DNA from: Streptomyces sp. NBC_01233
GTDB taxonomy: Bacteria; Actinomycetota; Actinomycetes; Streptomycetales; Streptomycetaceae
Direction: 5' to 3'
Assembly: GCF_035989305.1 (NCBI RefSeq)
Contig: NZ_CP108514.1
Coordinates: 2,294,501 to 2,358,500, forward strand
DNA: 64,000 nucleotides
Position numbers and translations under genes: made by a program
Part shown: positions 14,587 to 23,982 of the stretch, one piece after another
Numbering within the stretch: the stretch's first letter is position 1
Layout of the letters: every line of letters starts with the position of its first letter
Notes under the pieces: model-generated
Told to the model about the DNA's origin: nothing
What the model saw: the letters and a program-made list of their open reading frames with translations, nothing else
Databases searched by the model: none

Positions 14587-16911
14587 GTGGCGTCCGATAC
14601 CTCCCTCGTCTTCAACCTGATCGCCCGCGACCGCGCGTCCGCGACGATCCAGCAATTCCAGGAGCGCATCACCACCGCGTCCGCGGGCATCGCGGCCGGC
14701 GTCGGCGCTGCCCTGGGCGCTGGCATCGCGGCGAACCTGGACGCGTCCGCCGCGAATGCGAAGCTCGCCGCACAGCTCGGCATCGGTCCGGCAGAAGCGG
14801 CCGAGCTGTCGAAGGTCTCCGCCAGCGTGTACGCGAACGCGTGGGGCGAGTCGACGGCCGAGGTCAACGAGGCTATCAAGGGCGTCTACCAGCAGATCGG
14901 CGACACCAGCGATCTCCAGGGCGGCCTGGAGGGTGTCACCACGAAGGTGATGGCGCTCGCGCAGACATTCGACCAGGACCTCGGCGGCGTCACGAAGGCC
15001 GTGGGCCAGATGATCAAAACGGGGCTCGCGAAGGACGCGGACGAGGCCCTCGACATCCTGACCCGCGGTTTCCAGTCCGGCGCGGACAAGGCCGAAGACC
15101 TCCTCGACACGATGAACGAGTACGGCACACAATTCCGCAAGTTCGGCCTGGACGGGCAGACCGCGACCGGGCTCCTCACGCAGGGCCTGCAGGCGGGCGC
15201 CCGCGACGCGGATATCGTCGCCGACGCGATCAAGGAATTCAGCATCCGGGCCATCGACGGCTCGAAGGGTGCCGCCGACGCGTACAAGGCCCTCGGCCTG
15301 AACGCTGACGACATGATGTCGAAGATCGGCCAGGGCGGCGACAGCGCCGAGGCCGCGCTCGGCCTCGTCCTCGACAAACTCCGCGGCATCAAGGACCCCG
15401 TAGCGCAGTCGGCTGCTGCGGTGGGTCTGTTCGGTACACAGGCCGAAGACCTGGGGCAGGCCCTGTACGCCCTCGACCCGGACGCCGCCGTGGGCGCGCT
15501 CGGCCAAGTCGCCGGGGCTGCCGATGCCATGGCGAACACGGTCGGCAGCTCGCCGGCGGCCGCGCTGGAGACGTTCAAGCGCGACGCCATGGGCAAACTG
15601 TCCGAGGTCGGCGGTGTCATGGTGCAGTTCGCCATGAAGCACCAGACGGTGTTCGAGCCGCTCGCGTACACGCTGATGGGGCTGGCCACGACGGTCCTCG
15701 TCGTCAAGGCGGCGATGATCACCTACTCGGCGGTCGCTGCGGTCGTCGCCGGAGCCAACGCCATCATCAGCGCCAGCGCCTGGACAGTCATCGGGAACTG
15801 GATCCGGATGAACGCGATCGGGCTCGGCATGTATGCCCGCATCGCTGGCGCGGCAGTGGTGTCCGCGGCGACAACCTCGGCCGCGTGGGTGGGCTCGGCG
15901 CTCACCTCGATCGGCACGTGGGTCATGGCCGTGATCCGGGCGGGCGCCGCGGCCGTAGGACAGTTCGTCATGATGGCCGCCCGAGCTGTGGTGTGGGCGG
16001 CGACGATGGCCGCACAATGGCTGATCGCCATGGGCCCCATCGGGTGGATCATCCTCGGGGTGATCGCCCTGGCGGCACTGATCTACACGTACTGGGACCA
16101 GATCAAGGCGTTCACCGTCGCCGCGTGGGGCGCGATCTGGACCGGCATCAAGTGGGCCGTCGATCAGATCTGGAACTTCTTCGTCACGTGGATGCTCGGC
16201 GGGATCATCTGGCAGCACTGGGAAGAGATCAAGGCCGGGGCGCTGGCCGCGTGGACGTGGCTGATGAACTGGCTCGGCGGGATCCCCGGCTGGCTGTACC
16301 AGGCGTTCCTCGACTTCACGCTGATCGGCCTGTTCATCCAGCACTGGCAGTCCATGAAGGACGGCGCGGTGCGCAAGGGGAGTGAGCTCGTGGCCTGGGT
16401 CCGGAGCCTGCCCGGCATGATCACGGGCGCACTAGGCGACCTCGGCAACCTCCTCGTCGGGCACGGCCGGGACATCGTCACGGGGCTGTGGCATGGCATC
16501 CAGGGGATGGGCGGCTGGCTCCGCTCCACCCTCATGGGCTGGGCCCGCAACCTGATCCCGGGGCCGATCGCGAAAGCACTCGGCATCGCGTCCCCGTCCA
16601 AGGTCATGGCCGACCAGATCGGCCAGTGGATCCCGGCCGGTGTTGTCCTCGGCATCGAGGCCCGGCAGGACGACGTCGCCCAGGCGATGGCCACTCTCGT
16701 GCCGACCATGGGCGCCGGCCAGTCGATGCTCGCCGGTCAGCAACTCGCCGGCGGCCAGGCCGGGAGCCCGCTGATGCGGCCGGGGTTCGGCCCGCAGCAG
16801 GTGCGGGTTGTCTTCGACGTCACCGGTGGCGAGAGCGCGCTGACCAAGTTCTTCCGTCAGAACGTCCGCGTCGTCGGGCAGGGGTCCGTGCAGAACGCAT
16901 ACGGCCAGTAG
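14587..16911 (+). CDS. Tail tape measure protein, 774 aa
   Basis: This is the ruler protein packed inside the tail. The N-terminal ~350 residues are a helical TP901-type core region (TSLVFNLIARDRASATIQQFQERI ... LAKDADEALDILTRGFQSGADKAEDLLDTMNEYGTQFRKFG). Several hydrophobic segments between about 358 and 505 are typical of the part inserted in the host membrane at infection. The C-terminus (about 640-700) has the GIASPSKVMADQIGQWIPAGVVLGI motif common to actinophage tape measures. The predicted tail is short (roughly 1.5 angstrom per residue, about 115 nm). GTG start 1 bp after the frameshifted chaperone stop. Confidence 0.95.
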   Translation: MASDTSLVFNLIARDRASATIQQFQERITTASAGIAAGVGAALGAGIAANLDASAANAKLAAQLGIGPAEAAELSKVSASVYANAWGESTAEVNEAIKGVYQQIGDTSDLQGGLEGVTTKVMALAQTFDQDLGGVTKAVGQMIKTGLAKDADEALDILTRGFQSGADKAEDLLDTMNEYGTQFRKFGLDGQTATGLLTQGLQAGARDADIVADAIKEFSIRAIDGSKGAADAYKALGLNADDMMSKIGQGGDSAEAALGLVLDKLRGIKDPVAQSAAAVGLFGTQAEDLGQALYALDPDAAVGALGQVAGAADAMANTVGSSPAAALETFKRDAMGKLSEVGGVMVQFAMKHQTVFEPLAYTLMGLATTVLVVKAAMITYSAVAAVVAGANAIISASAWTVIGNWIRMNAIGLGMYARIAGAAVVSAATTSAAWVGSALTSIGTWVMAVIRAGAAAVGQFVMMAARAVVWAATMAAQWLIAMGPIGWIILGVIALAALIYTYWDQIKAFTVAAWGAIWTGIKWAVDQIWNFFVTWMLGGIIWQHWEEIKAGALAAWTWLMNWLGGIPGWLYQAFLDFTLIGLFIQHWQSMKDGAVRKGSELVAWVRSLPGMITGALGDLGNLLVGHGRDIVTGLWHGIQGMGGWLRSTLMGWARNLIPGPIAKALGIASPSKVMADQIGQWIPAGVVLGIEARQDDVAQAMATLVPTMGAGQSMLAGQQLAGGQAGSPLMRPGFGPQQVRVVFDVTGGESALTKFFRQNVRVVGQGSVQNAYGQ

Positions 16912-16929
16912 CAGGAAGGAGGCGCCGTC

Positions 16930-19659
16930 GTGGCGTTCCCGCAGACTCCGATCGAGCTCCTCGCCGAGATGCAGGTCGGCGGGACGTGGACGGACATGAC
17001 GGGGGACCTGTACCGGCGGGCGCCGCTCACCATCGAGCGGGGCCGTCCGGATGAGGCGACCCGCGTCGACCCGTCGAAGGCCACGTTCCAGCTCAATAAC
17101 CGGGCCAACAAGTACAGCCCGCGCAACCCGCGCTCGGCGAACTACGGGCTCATCGGCCGCAACACTCCCGTCAGGTTTTCGGTCGCCGGGCCGGAGTCGT
17201 ACCTCGCCACCACCGGCGTGTCCGGGGACATCGTCGCCACCCCGGACCATGCGTCGCTCGACATCGTCGGTGACATCGACGTGCGGATCGAGCTGACGAA
17301 GAACTGGGATGAGGTCAGCGCCCAAGCCCTGACCGGCCCGACCCTGATCGGCAAGTGGTCCGCGGTCGACGGCAACCGCTCGTGGATCTGGCGGACCCTC
17401 AACAATTTCAGCCACTTCGTGTGGTCACCCACCGGCCTGTCGGCAGGCGCGATCACCGCCAGCGTCGAGCTGCCGCAGCTGCCCCACAGGGCGGCCCTGC
17501 GCGCGACCCTCGACGTGGACAACGGTGCGTCCGGCTGGACCGTCACCCTGTACTGGGCCGAGACTCTCGCCGGACCGTGGACCCTCGCCGGGACCGCGAC
17601 CGGAGCCGGCGTAACGTCGATCTTCAGCGGCACCGCGCCTCTAGAGATCGCGCCCACCCAGATCACCACAACGCTGACCCGCTACCCGTGGCGTGGCCGC
17701 CTCCACCGGGCCGAGGTCCGGTCCAGCATCGGCGGCACCGTCATCGCCAGCCCCGACACGCGCGCCCTCGCCGTCGGTACCGGCTCCTGGGCAGACTCTG
17801 CTGGCCGCACCTGGACCGTGGCGGGCGACGCCGAGATCACCAACCGCGAGTACCGGCTGCACGCCGAGGTGTCGTCCTGGCCTGCCCGCGCGGACGTGTC
17901 CGGCAAGGACATCTACGTACCGGTCGAGGCCGCCGGGATCCTGCGCCGTCTGGGCCAGGGCCAGAAAGCGCTCGCGTCCACGCTGGCCCGTCGGCTTCCG
18001 TCACAGGAGCCGGTGGCCTACTGGCCGATGGAGGACGGCCGCGAAGCGACGCAGGCCTATTCCCCGCTCGTCGGCTGCGCCCCGCTGCCCGTGACTGGCT
18101 TCACCTTCGGCCAGGACGACAGCTGTCCCGGATCGGGCGCCCTGCCGTCCATCAACGGCGCCGCCATCATGGCCGGCCCCGTACCCGCGTACACCAGCCC
18201 GACCAGCGGTTACCTGATCTCGCTGATCTACCAGCTCGACGCCCCGAGCAGCACGCTTCAGTCGTGGCTGGCCTTTCGGACAACGGGCACCGCGGCCGGG
18301 CTCGTTGTGAAGTACACGCCGACCACCATTGGCATCGAGGGCTACGACTCGGCCAACACTCTGATCATCAACGAGTCGTTCTCGAACTCGGACACCTACG
18401 GCCCCGGCCGGTGGTTCCGTTTCGACTTCTCCGCCCAGCAGAACGGCGGCAACGTCGACTTCCACGCGGGCTGGGTCGAGGTTGACGGGACCGGTGGCGC
18501 GTGGGACTGGTCCGAGCCCGGCACCGTCGGCCTCGTCGAGCGCTTCGACACCGAGTTCGGAGCCGACTTCTCCGGGATGAAGATCGGGCACCTGTCCGTC
18601 TTCCCCTCGTCCGACCTGAACGTGTGGGGCGGCTCGGACAACGGGTACGGCGGCGAGCTGACGGGCCACCGGATCGCGCGCCTCGGCAGTGAGGAGAACG
18701 TGCCGCTCACCGCCGGGTACGCCGACACGGCGATGGGCGCACAACGGCCCGGCTCCCTGCTCTCCCTCCTCGCCGAGTGCGAGGCGGCAGACGGCGGCGT
18801 GCTGTACGAAGATCGTGAACGGATCGCCCTGCACTACCGGTCACGGCAGTCGTACTACAACCGGCCGGTAGCGCTCACCCTCGACTACACCGCCGACGGA
18901 CACGTGGCCCCACCGCTGGAGCCAGTCGACGACGACCAGCGGGTCCGCAACGACCGCACCGTCACACGCACGGGCGGCTCCTCCGCCCGGGCCGTGGACG
19001 AGACGAGCGCTCTGTCGGTGCAGGCGCCGCCGCTGGGGGTGGGCCCCTACGACGACAGCCGCACTCTGAACGTGCGCTACGACAGCCAGGTGGAACCGAT
19101 CGCCCAGTGGTCGCTGTACCTGGGCACCTGGGACGAGGCCCGATACCCGACGGTTCATATCAATCTGGCTGCGGCACCGTCCCTGATCCCGGACGTTCTG
19201 GCGCTCGATATCGGGGACCGCATCCAGATCACCAATCCCCCGGACTGGCTGCCACCCGGCCCGATCGACCTGACCATCGAGGGCTACACCGAGGTCATCG
19301 GGCACCCCAACGACTGGGACATCATTCTCAACTGCTCGCCCGCGGGACCGTGGGCGGTCGGAGTTCTGGACGACGTGACGACAGGACGCGGCGACACGGC
19401 CGGCTCGACTCTCGCGTCGGGCGTCACGTCCACCGCGACGTCGCTGTCGGTGGCAACGCCGAGCGGCCCGCTGTGGGCGACGTCCGGCGAGACCCCCTTC
19501 GATATTCGAGTCGGCGGGGAAGTCATGACCGTCACCGCGGTCTCCGGAGCCTCGTCGCCGCAGACGTTCACCGTGACCCGCTCGGTCAACGCCGTGGTCA
19601 AAGCCCACTCCAGTGCGGCAGATGTCCGGCTGGCCCAGCCCATGATCCTCTCCCTGTAA
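16930..19659 (+). CDS. Minor tail protein (distal tail/baseplate), 909 aa
   Basis: The N-terminus (about residues 1-90) contains VDPSKATFQLNNRANKYSPRNP, a motif common to minor tail proteins of Streptomyces phages. The central part (about 345-560), following a PVAYWPMEDG motif, has a jelly-roll/LamG-like pattern (concanavalin-like carbohydrate-binding fold). The C-terminal part contains IQITNPPDWLPPGPIDLTIEGYTE (about 758-781), again characteristic. It probably combines distal tail and host-surface-binding roles. GTG start with an aggaaggagg site. Confidence 0.8.
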   Translation: MAFPQTPIELLAEMQVGGTWTDMTGDLYRRAPLTIERGRPDEATRVDPSKATFQLNNRANKYSPRNPRSANYGLIGRNTPVRFSVAGPESYLATTGVSGDIVATPDHASLDIVGDIDVRIELTKNWDEVSAQALTGPTLIGKWSAVDGNRSWIWRTLNNFSHFVWSPTGLSAGAITASVELPQLPHRAALRATLDVDNGASGWTVTLYWAETLAGPWTLAGTATGAGVTSIFSGTAPLEIAPTQITTTLTRYPWRGRLHRAEVRSSIGGTVIASPDTRALAVGTGSWADSAGRTWTVAGDAEITNREYRLHAEVSSWPARADVSGKDIYVPVEAAGILRRLGQGQKALASTLARRLPSQEPVAYWPMEDGREATQAYSPLVGCAPLPVTGFTFGQDDSCPGSGALPSINGAAIMAGPVPAYTSPTSGYLISLIYQLDAPSSTLQSWLAFRTTGTAAGLVVKYTPTTIGIEGYDSANTLIINESFSNSDTYGPGRWFRFDFSAQQNGGNVDFHAGWVEVDGTGGAWDWSEPGTVGLVERFDTEFGADFSGMKIGHLSVFPSSDLNVWGGSDNGYGGELTGHRIARLGSEENVPLTAGYADTAMGAQRPGSLLSLLAECEAADGGVLYEDRERIALHYRSRQSYYNRPVALTLDYTADGHVAPPLEPVDDDQRVRNDRTVTRTGGSSARAVDETSALSVQAPPLGVGPYDDSRTLNVRYDSQVEPIAQWSLYLGTWDEARYPTVHINLAAAPSLIPDVLALDIGDRIQITNPPDWLPPGPIDLTIEGYTEVIGHPNDWDIILNCSPAGPWAVGVLDDVTTGRGDTAGSTLASGVTSTATSLSVATPSGPLWATSGETPFDIRVGGEVMTVTAVSGASSPQTFTVTRSVNAVVKAHSSAADVRLAQPMILSL

Positions 19660-19668
19660 GGGGGCCCC

Positions 19669-20187
19669 GTGCCATACCCCACGTGGTCGGCAGGGCAGCG
19701 GGTCACCGCGGCTCTGCTCACCGCCATGCAGCCCGTCACCATGGTGAAGTCGGCGAACACGTCCCGCGCGTCGACGACCACGCTTGCCAGCGATCCACAC
19801 CTTGTGATCCCCGTGTCAGCGAGCGCCACCTATCTGCTCGACGGATTCCTGGAGTACGACGGGAATTTCGGCGGCACGGGCGATATGAAGCTCGATTGGA
19901 CACTCCCGTCCGGCGCCGCAATCCGCTGGGCGGCACTGGGCAATGCCAGCGGGGACACCACCCAGAAGCACGTCAGCACCTCGGCTGCCGCGGGAACCAC
20001 CCTGTCGGTCGGCACCTACGGTGTGGCCGGCGCCGGCGGCGTCCGGAACGCAGCCAGCCCGCGCGGCTATCTGACAGTGGCCGGCACGGCCGGGAACATC
20101 ACCCTGCGGTGGGCACAGAACTCCTCGCATGCCACGGCCACGACGTTGTACGCCGGGTCGTGGATACGGCTCCTCCGCGTCTCCTGA
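19669..20187 (+). CDS. Minor tail protein, 172 aa
   Basis: The N-terminus PYPTWSAGQRVTAALLTAMQP is common in small Streptomyces phage tail proteins and in tail-fibre heads. The rest is beta-rich (Thr, Ser, Gly, Ala) with no Cys, typical of fibre or baseplate accessory proteins. GTG 19669 is 9 bp after the upstream stop and follows taaggggg. It is followed by a hairpin. Confidence 0.75.
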   Translation: MPYPTWSAGQRVTAALLTAMQPVTMVKSANTSRASTTTLASDPHLVIPVSASATYLLDGFLEYDGNFGGTGDMKLDWTLPSGAAIRWAALGNASGDTTQKHVSTSAAAGTTLSVGTYGVAGAGGVRNAASPRGYLTVAGTAGNITLRWAQNSSHATATTLYAGSWIRLLRVS

Positions 20188-20205
20188 TCTCGCCTCTCCC
20201 CGTTC

Positions 20206-20229
20206 GCCCCGAGCCCTGTTGGCCGGGGC
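20206..20229 (+). terminator. Hairpin before the endolysin gene with shared leader
   Basis: GCCCCG (20206-20211) and CGGGGC (20224-20229) form the stem, with inner GCC/GGC pairing, followed by TTTTCTC. Then ATGCCCTGGAGGCC carries the endolysin ribosome binding site, nearly identical to 3882-3895. Confidence 0.65.
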
Positions 20230-20252
20230 TTTTCTCATGCCCTGGAGGCCTC

Positions 20253-21122
20253 ATGGCGTGGTATCCCGGCGCGGTCCGGATGGAGCTCCAGCCGGAGTCC
20301 GACGACCAGCCCGCGATCATCCCGACTCAGTTCGTCCTGCACTCGATCGCTGCCCCGTGGACGAAGGAGCGGACCTTCGAGTTTTGGCGCGACAGCACCA
20401 ACCTCGAAAGTCATTTCGGCCAGTCCTTCGACGGCAGCATCGCCCAGTACATCGGCACCGAGACCCGCGCCGATGCCACCTACCTGGCTAACCGCCGGCC
20501 CGACGGGACCGGCGCCGTCGCCATCGAGACCGCCTCAAATCTCGACCACACCGACCCTTGGACGGACGCCCAGGTCGAGGGGCTTATCAGTCTCGGTGTC
20601 TGGCTGCACCGTCAGCACGGGATCCCGCTCCGCATCTGTCGCACCGCGTCCGACCCCGGCTACGGCTACCACCGTCTTCACGCGGACTGGGCGAAGGGCG
20701 GCACTGCCTGCCCCGGCGACGCGCGGGTCGCGCAGTTCAGGAACGTCATCTTCCCGGGCATCGTCGCCCGGGCCACCGGCCAACCGTCCGAGGAGGACGA
20801 CATGCCCTTGACCCCGGCCGATCTCGACGCGATCGAGCAGCGCGTCTGGCGCCACACCGAGACCAACGCCGCCACCGGCCGCCCCGTCGACATGGGCGCC
20901 GTCATGGCCTGGATGGACAAGGTCCACAACAACCAGACCGAGACCACGGGCCGCCAGATCGCCGCCATGCAGGCCGCGATCACCGCGCTCGCGGCGCAGC
21001 TCGGCCAGCTCGACGGCGTCGACACGGCCACCGTGGTTGCCGCGGTCCGGGCGGCCATCGCCGAGGCCGTCATCGACGTGGACGTCACCGTCACCGGAAC
21101 CCCGACCCCCCAGGAGTCCTGA
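20253..21122 (+). CDS. Endolysin, N-acetylmuramoyl-L-alanine amidase (PGRP/amidase_2), 289 aa
   Basis: The enzyme cuts the amide bond between muramic acid and the stem peptide. The catalytic domain (about residues 20-180) shows zinc ligands His30 (FVLHSIA), a second His in the YHRLHADW block (about 139-147), and the Cys of GTACPG (about 152-157). The C-terminal ~90 residues form a predicted helical/coiled-coil region (IAAMQAAITALAAQLGQL) with a short tail, common in Streptomyces phage lysins and perhaps for oligomerisation. ATG 20253 is chosen from the CTGGAGG site. The holin-like gene follows 3 bp later. Confidence 0.93.
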   Translation: MAWYPGAVRMELQPESDDQPAIIPTQFVLHSIAAPWTKERTFEFWRDSTNLESHFGQSFDGSIAQYIGTETRADATYLANRRPDGTGAVAIETASNLDHTDPWTDAQVEGLISLGVWLHRQHGIPLRICRTASDPGYGYHRLHADWAKGGTACPGDARVAQFRNVIFPGIVARATGQPSEEDDMPLTPADLDAIEQRVWRHTETNAATGRPVDMGAVMAWMDKVHNNQTETTGRQIAAMQAAITALAAQLGQLDGVDTATVVAAVRAAIAEAVIDVDVTVTGTPTPQES

Positions 21123-21125
21123 CCC

Positions 21126-21506
21126 ATGAAGATCTTCGGACGCGAGCCCGTCTACATCCTTGCCGTCATCGCCGTCGCTCTGAAGCTCGCCGCGGCCTAC
21201 GGCCTCGACGTCTCCGACACGCAGCAGACCCTCATCAACACCGTTCTCGCCTGCGCAGTCGCGCTGGCCTCCGCCGTCGTCCTCAGGACGGGCGCGGCCG
21301 GCGCCGCAGTGCTGCAGCTGGCCCAGGCCGCGCTCGCGCTGTTCGCTGGCTTCGGCCTGGACATGTCCGCGACCGAGCAGGCTGGCTGGATGTCCCTCGT
21401 CTCGGCAGTCCTCGCCGTGGTGTCGCATGGGCAGGTCGAGGCGCCGGTGTCCCGGCTGGCGATCGAGCAGTCCAGCCCGGTCAAGTCCGCGCCCCGGGCG
21501 GTCTGA
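21126..21506 (+). CDS. Holin-like membrane protein, 126 aa
   Basis: Three hydrophobic stretches (about residues 8-24, 36-55, 60-80), possibly with a fourth near 85-101, and a polar C-terminal tail fit a small pore-forming holin. The N-terminus MKIFGREPVYILAVIAVALKLAAAYG is typical of Streptomyces phage holins. The gene sits directly after the amidase, giving a standard lysis cassette. Its stop overlaps the next start (21506). Confidence 0.8.
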   Translation: MKIFGREPVYILAVIAVALKLAAAYGLDVSDTQQTLINTVLACAVALASAVVLRTGAAGAAVLQLAQAALALFAGFGLDMSATEQAGWMSLVSAVLAVVSHGQVEAPVSRLAIEQSSPVKSAPRAV

Positions 21507-21940
21507 TGTGGGCCGCCCTGTGGCGGCACCTCCAATGGCGGGGCCTGACCCTGGCCGGTGTCGGCGCGTGCTGGATCGCCTACGGCATCGGCCTCATCGT
21601 CACCGCCCGGCCGGGCCTCGTCGCCGCCACGGCCCCGCTGATCCGCCTGATGGGCGTGGAGGGCTGGGGCGGGGTGTGGATGGTCTGCGGCGTCGCCGGG
21701 GTGGCCTGCGGCCTGCTCCGGCCCGGCCGCGACATCGCCGGATTTGCCGGGGTGTTCCTGCCGCCGACGGTGTGGGGGCTCGCATTCGTCGGCGCCTCCG
21801 CAACCGGCACGTATGAGGTCGCGTGGGCCACCGCGCCACTGTACGCCGCGATCGTTCTGCTGGTCGTTGTCGTCGCTGCGCTGACGGGGGGTCGCAGGCG
21901 CTCGTGCACGTGTGATGAGGGGGCGCCTGATGGGCACTGA
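21506..21940 (+). CDS. Membrane protein of the lysis region, 144 aa
   Basis: Four hydrophobic segments (about residues 12-30, 48-68, 78-98, 105-127) are followed by a short Cys/His-containing tail. It overlaps the holin-like gene by one base and lies in the lysis cassette, so a second holin or antiholin role is possible. No family is recognised. Confidence 0.65.
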   Translation: MWAALWRHLQWRGLTLAGVGACWIAYGIGLIVTARPGLVAATAPLIRLMGVEGWGGVWMVCGVAGVACGLLRPGRDIAGFAGVFLPPTVWGLAFVGASATGTYEVAWATAPLYAAIVLLVVVVAALTGGRRRSCTCDEGAPDGH

Positions 21941-22298
21941 AGGAACTGTTCTGGGCGTCGTGATAGCCGTGGTGGGTGTGATCGGGTCGGTGCTTGTTGC
22001 GCGGGTGTCCGTGCCCCGCCCGCAACCTGTTGGGCATCCGGAGCCCGACGAGGTTCCGCCCGCGCTGGAGGTCAGTCCTGAGATCTGGTCCCACTTCAGC
22101 GGGAAGATCACCAATCTGGAGGCCAAGGTGGACCACCTCACCGACCTCGTCGAGCAGCAGACGGTCCGCGTCGGCACCCTGGAACGCCTCCTCCGCCAGG
22201 CCATGCGCGTCATCCGCCGCTGCAACACCCGTCTGCGCAAGGCGGGCCTGGACCCTGAGCCCATCCCGCCCGAGCTGATCCCGTACTCGATCGACTGA
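21930..22298 (+). CDS. Membrane-anchored coiled-coil protein, 122 aa
   Basis: An N-terminal transmembrane helix (about residues 5-24, [20 protein letters not shown]) is followed by a Pro-rich linker and a heptad-rich coiled coil (about 55-95, [31 protein letters not shown]). This layout suits an accessory lysis protein that spans the cell envelope, or a holin regulator. ATG 21930 has the best site (gaggggg, about 21917-21923), although GTG 21912 and ATG 21915 are also in frame. Confidence 0.65.
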   Translation: MGTEGTVLGVVIAVVGVIGSVLVARVSVPRPQPVGHPEPDEVPPALEVSPEIWSHFSGKITNLEAKVDHLTDLVEQQTVRVGTLERLLRQAMRVIRRCNTRLRKAGLDPEPIPPELIPYSID

Positions 22299-22308
22299 GG
22301 AGGCGGTC

Positions 22309-23886
22309 ATGCCGCTGCCCACGACGCGCGTCGTCACCGGCCACTACGTCAACCCGGCCACCGGCGCCGCCTGTACCGGGCGGGTCGTCCTGGCCCCGTA
22401 CCCGGGCGTGTGGACGGATGAGACTGGGGACCAGGTGCTCACCGGGGGCGCCACCGTCGAGCTCGTCGCGGGCGCGTTCTCCGTCACCCTCGTCACCACC
22501 GACGCCGCCGGCGTCGAGCCGACCACCGGCCGGGTGTGGATCTTCGAGGAGCGCGTCGACGGCCGGCCGTACCGGCGCCGCCCGTTCGTACTCGATGCCG
22601 GGGTTGGCAGCATCGACATCACCGACCTCGTCGACGCGGACCCGGCCGACGTCGGCTACACCCGCGGGCCTACGGGCCCGACCGGACCTGCCGGCCCGAC
22701 CGGAGCCACCGGGGCAACCGGAGCCACCGGGGCGACGGGCCCCGCTGGGGCGACCGGGGCGACCGGCCCGGCTGGGGCTGACGGCGCCGCCGGCGCAGCA
22801 GGCGCGACGGGTGCCACCGGCGCGACCGGCTCCCAGGGCGCGATGGGCGCCTCCGGCACGGTCATCACGGTGGCGCAGGCCCGGATCACGGACGGCGCGG
22901 TCGCCGACCTCACCTCGTCCACACCGTGGATCATCGCCACAACGAGCGTGGGCACGCCGCTCCAGTGCTCCATCCCCGCGGCCGCCGGGGACCGCATCCG
23001 CGTCCACCTCAGCATGATGTACGTCGGCGGCCACTTCCTCGACCTGGCGCTCCTCACCGGAGCGGGCGCGATCTCCGAGTACGGCGCCTCCGGCACGGGC
23101 ACTCCGCTCGCGGAAGGCGCCCCCGAGTTCTACCCGAGCGTGTCGTTCTCGAAGGCCGCGAGCGCGGGCATGTTCACGGTCGGCGCCGGCCACATCGACG
23201 GGTCCGGAAACGCCACGGTGGCGCTGGTCCACTCCGGCACGACCTCGGGCAAGGTGTATGCCAACAGCGTCTACCCCTGGCGGATACTGCTGGAAAACCT
23301 CGGCCCGCCCGGCGGTTCGGCGGCCGGGTCGTGGCTGCCACGCCCGTCCGAGCAGGGCCTCATTACGTGGACTGGCGATCCGAACGATGCCGGGCACGTC
23401 ACCGCGCAGTCCTCGGGCGGCGTCGCAGGCCGGATCACATTGGTGAAGATCCCGATCCGCGAGCAGGTCACCATTTCGAACATTTGGCTCGGTCTGTCCG
23501 GCATCGACGCGGCCGCCGTCCTGTCGAACTGCTACCTCGGTCTCTACGACGCGGCCGGCAACCGGGTCGGCGTCACCGCGGACATTTCGGCGTCGCTGAT
23601 GACCGGCGCCACCGCGAAGGCGCTGCCGCTCGTCACACCGTTCGTCGCGGCGCCGGGGCACTACTTCATCGCCATGCTCCTCAACGGGACCTGGACCACC
23701 AACAGCCTGCACTTCAAGGCCACGGGCGCCGGGATCTCAGTGAACGCCGGGCTCACCGCGCCCAGCCTCCGGTACAGCACGATCCTCACTGGCCAGACCT
23801 CGCTGCCCGCCAGCCTGACTCTGTCCGGCCAGGCCACGAGCACGATCAATACCGGCTGGGCCAGCCAGTGGTACGGCCTCTCCTGA
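22309..23886 (+). CDS. Tail fibre with collagen-like repeats, 525 aa
   Basis: The N-terminal ~115 residues are a beta-rich head that probably attaches to the tail. Residues about 120-183 contain an uninterrupted run of roughly 21 Gly-x-y triplets (mostly GAT, GPT and GPA), which should form a triple-helical collagen-like shaft. The C-terminal ~340 residues are beta-rich, with two candidate receptor-binding domains (about 185-345 and 346-525). Unusually, the gene lies after the lysis cassette rather than before it. A gaggaggcgg site precedes the ATG. Confidence 0.88.
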   Translation: MPLPTTRVVTGHYVNPATGAACTGRVVLAPYPGVWTDETGDQVLTGGATVELVAGAFSVTLVTTDAAGVEPTTGRVWIFEERVDGRPYRRRPFVLDAGVGSIDITDLVDADPADVGYTRGPTGPTGPAGPTGATGATGATGATGPAGATGATGPAGADGAAGAAGATGATGATGSQGAMGASGTVITVAQARITDGAVADLTSSTPWIIATTSVGTPLQCSIPAAAGDRIRVHLSMMYVGGHFLDLALLTGAGAISEYGASGTGTPLAEGAPEFYPSVSFSKAASAGMFTVGAGHIDGSGNATVALVHSGTTSGKVYANSVYPWRILLENLGPPGGSAAGSWLPRPSEQGLITWTGDPNDAGHVTAQSSGGVAGRITLVKIPIREQVTISNIWLGLSGIDAAAVLSNCYLGLYDAAGNRVGVTADISASLMTGATAKALPLVTPFVAAPGHYFIAMLLNGTWTTNSLHFKATGAGISVNAGLTAPSLRYSTILTGQTSLPASLTLSGQATSTINTGWASQWYGLS

Positions 23887-23896
23887 ACAGCACATC

Positions 23897-23928
23897 GCCC
23901 CCTCTCAGCCTGCGGGCTGGGAGGGGGC
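23897..23928 (+). terminator. Rho-independent terminator at the end of the late operon
   Basis: Fourteen-base arms (23897-23910 and 23915-23928) with a 4-base loop are followed by GTTTTTG. It ends the structural/lysis region before the regulatory gene at 23983. Confidence 0.9.
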
Positions 23929-23982
23929 GTTTTTGTCGTGTACCGGTACCGTTCTGGTGTCGAGTCAGAACTGGGAGCCAGT

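Noticed and set aside
14491..16344. Long minus-strand open frame opposite the tape measure gene
   Set aside because: It is a codon-bias shadow of the tape measure protein; the plus-strand product is unmistakable.
22666..22857. Short-period GC repeat, considered as a CRISPR or microsatellite
   Set aside because: It is the coding sequence of Gly-x-y collagen-like triplets in the tail fibre.
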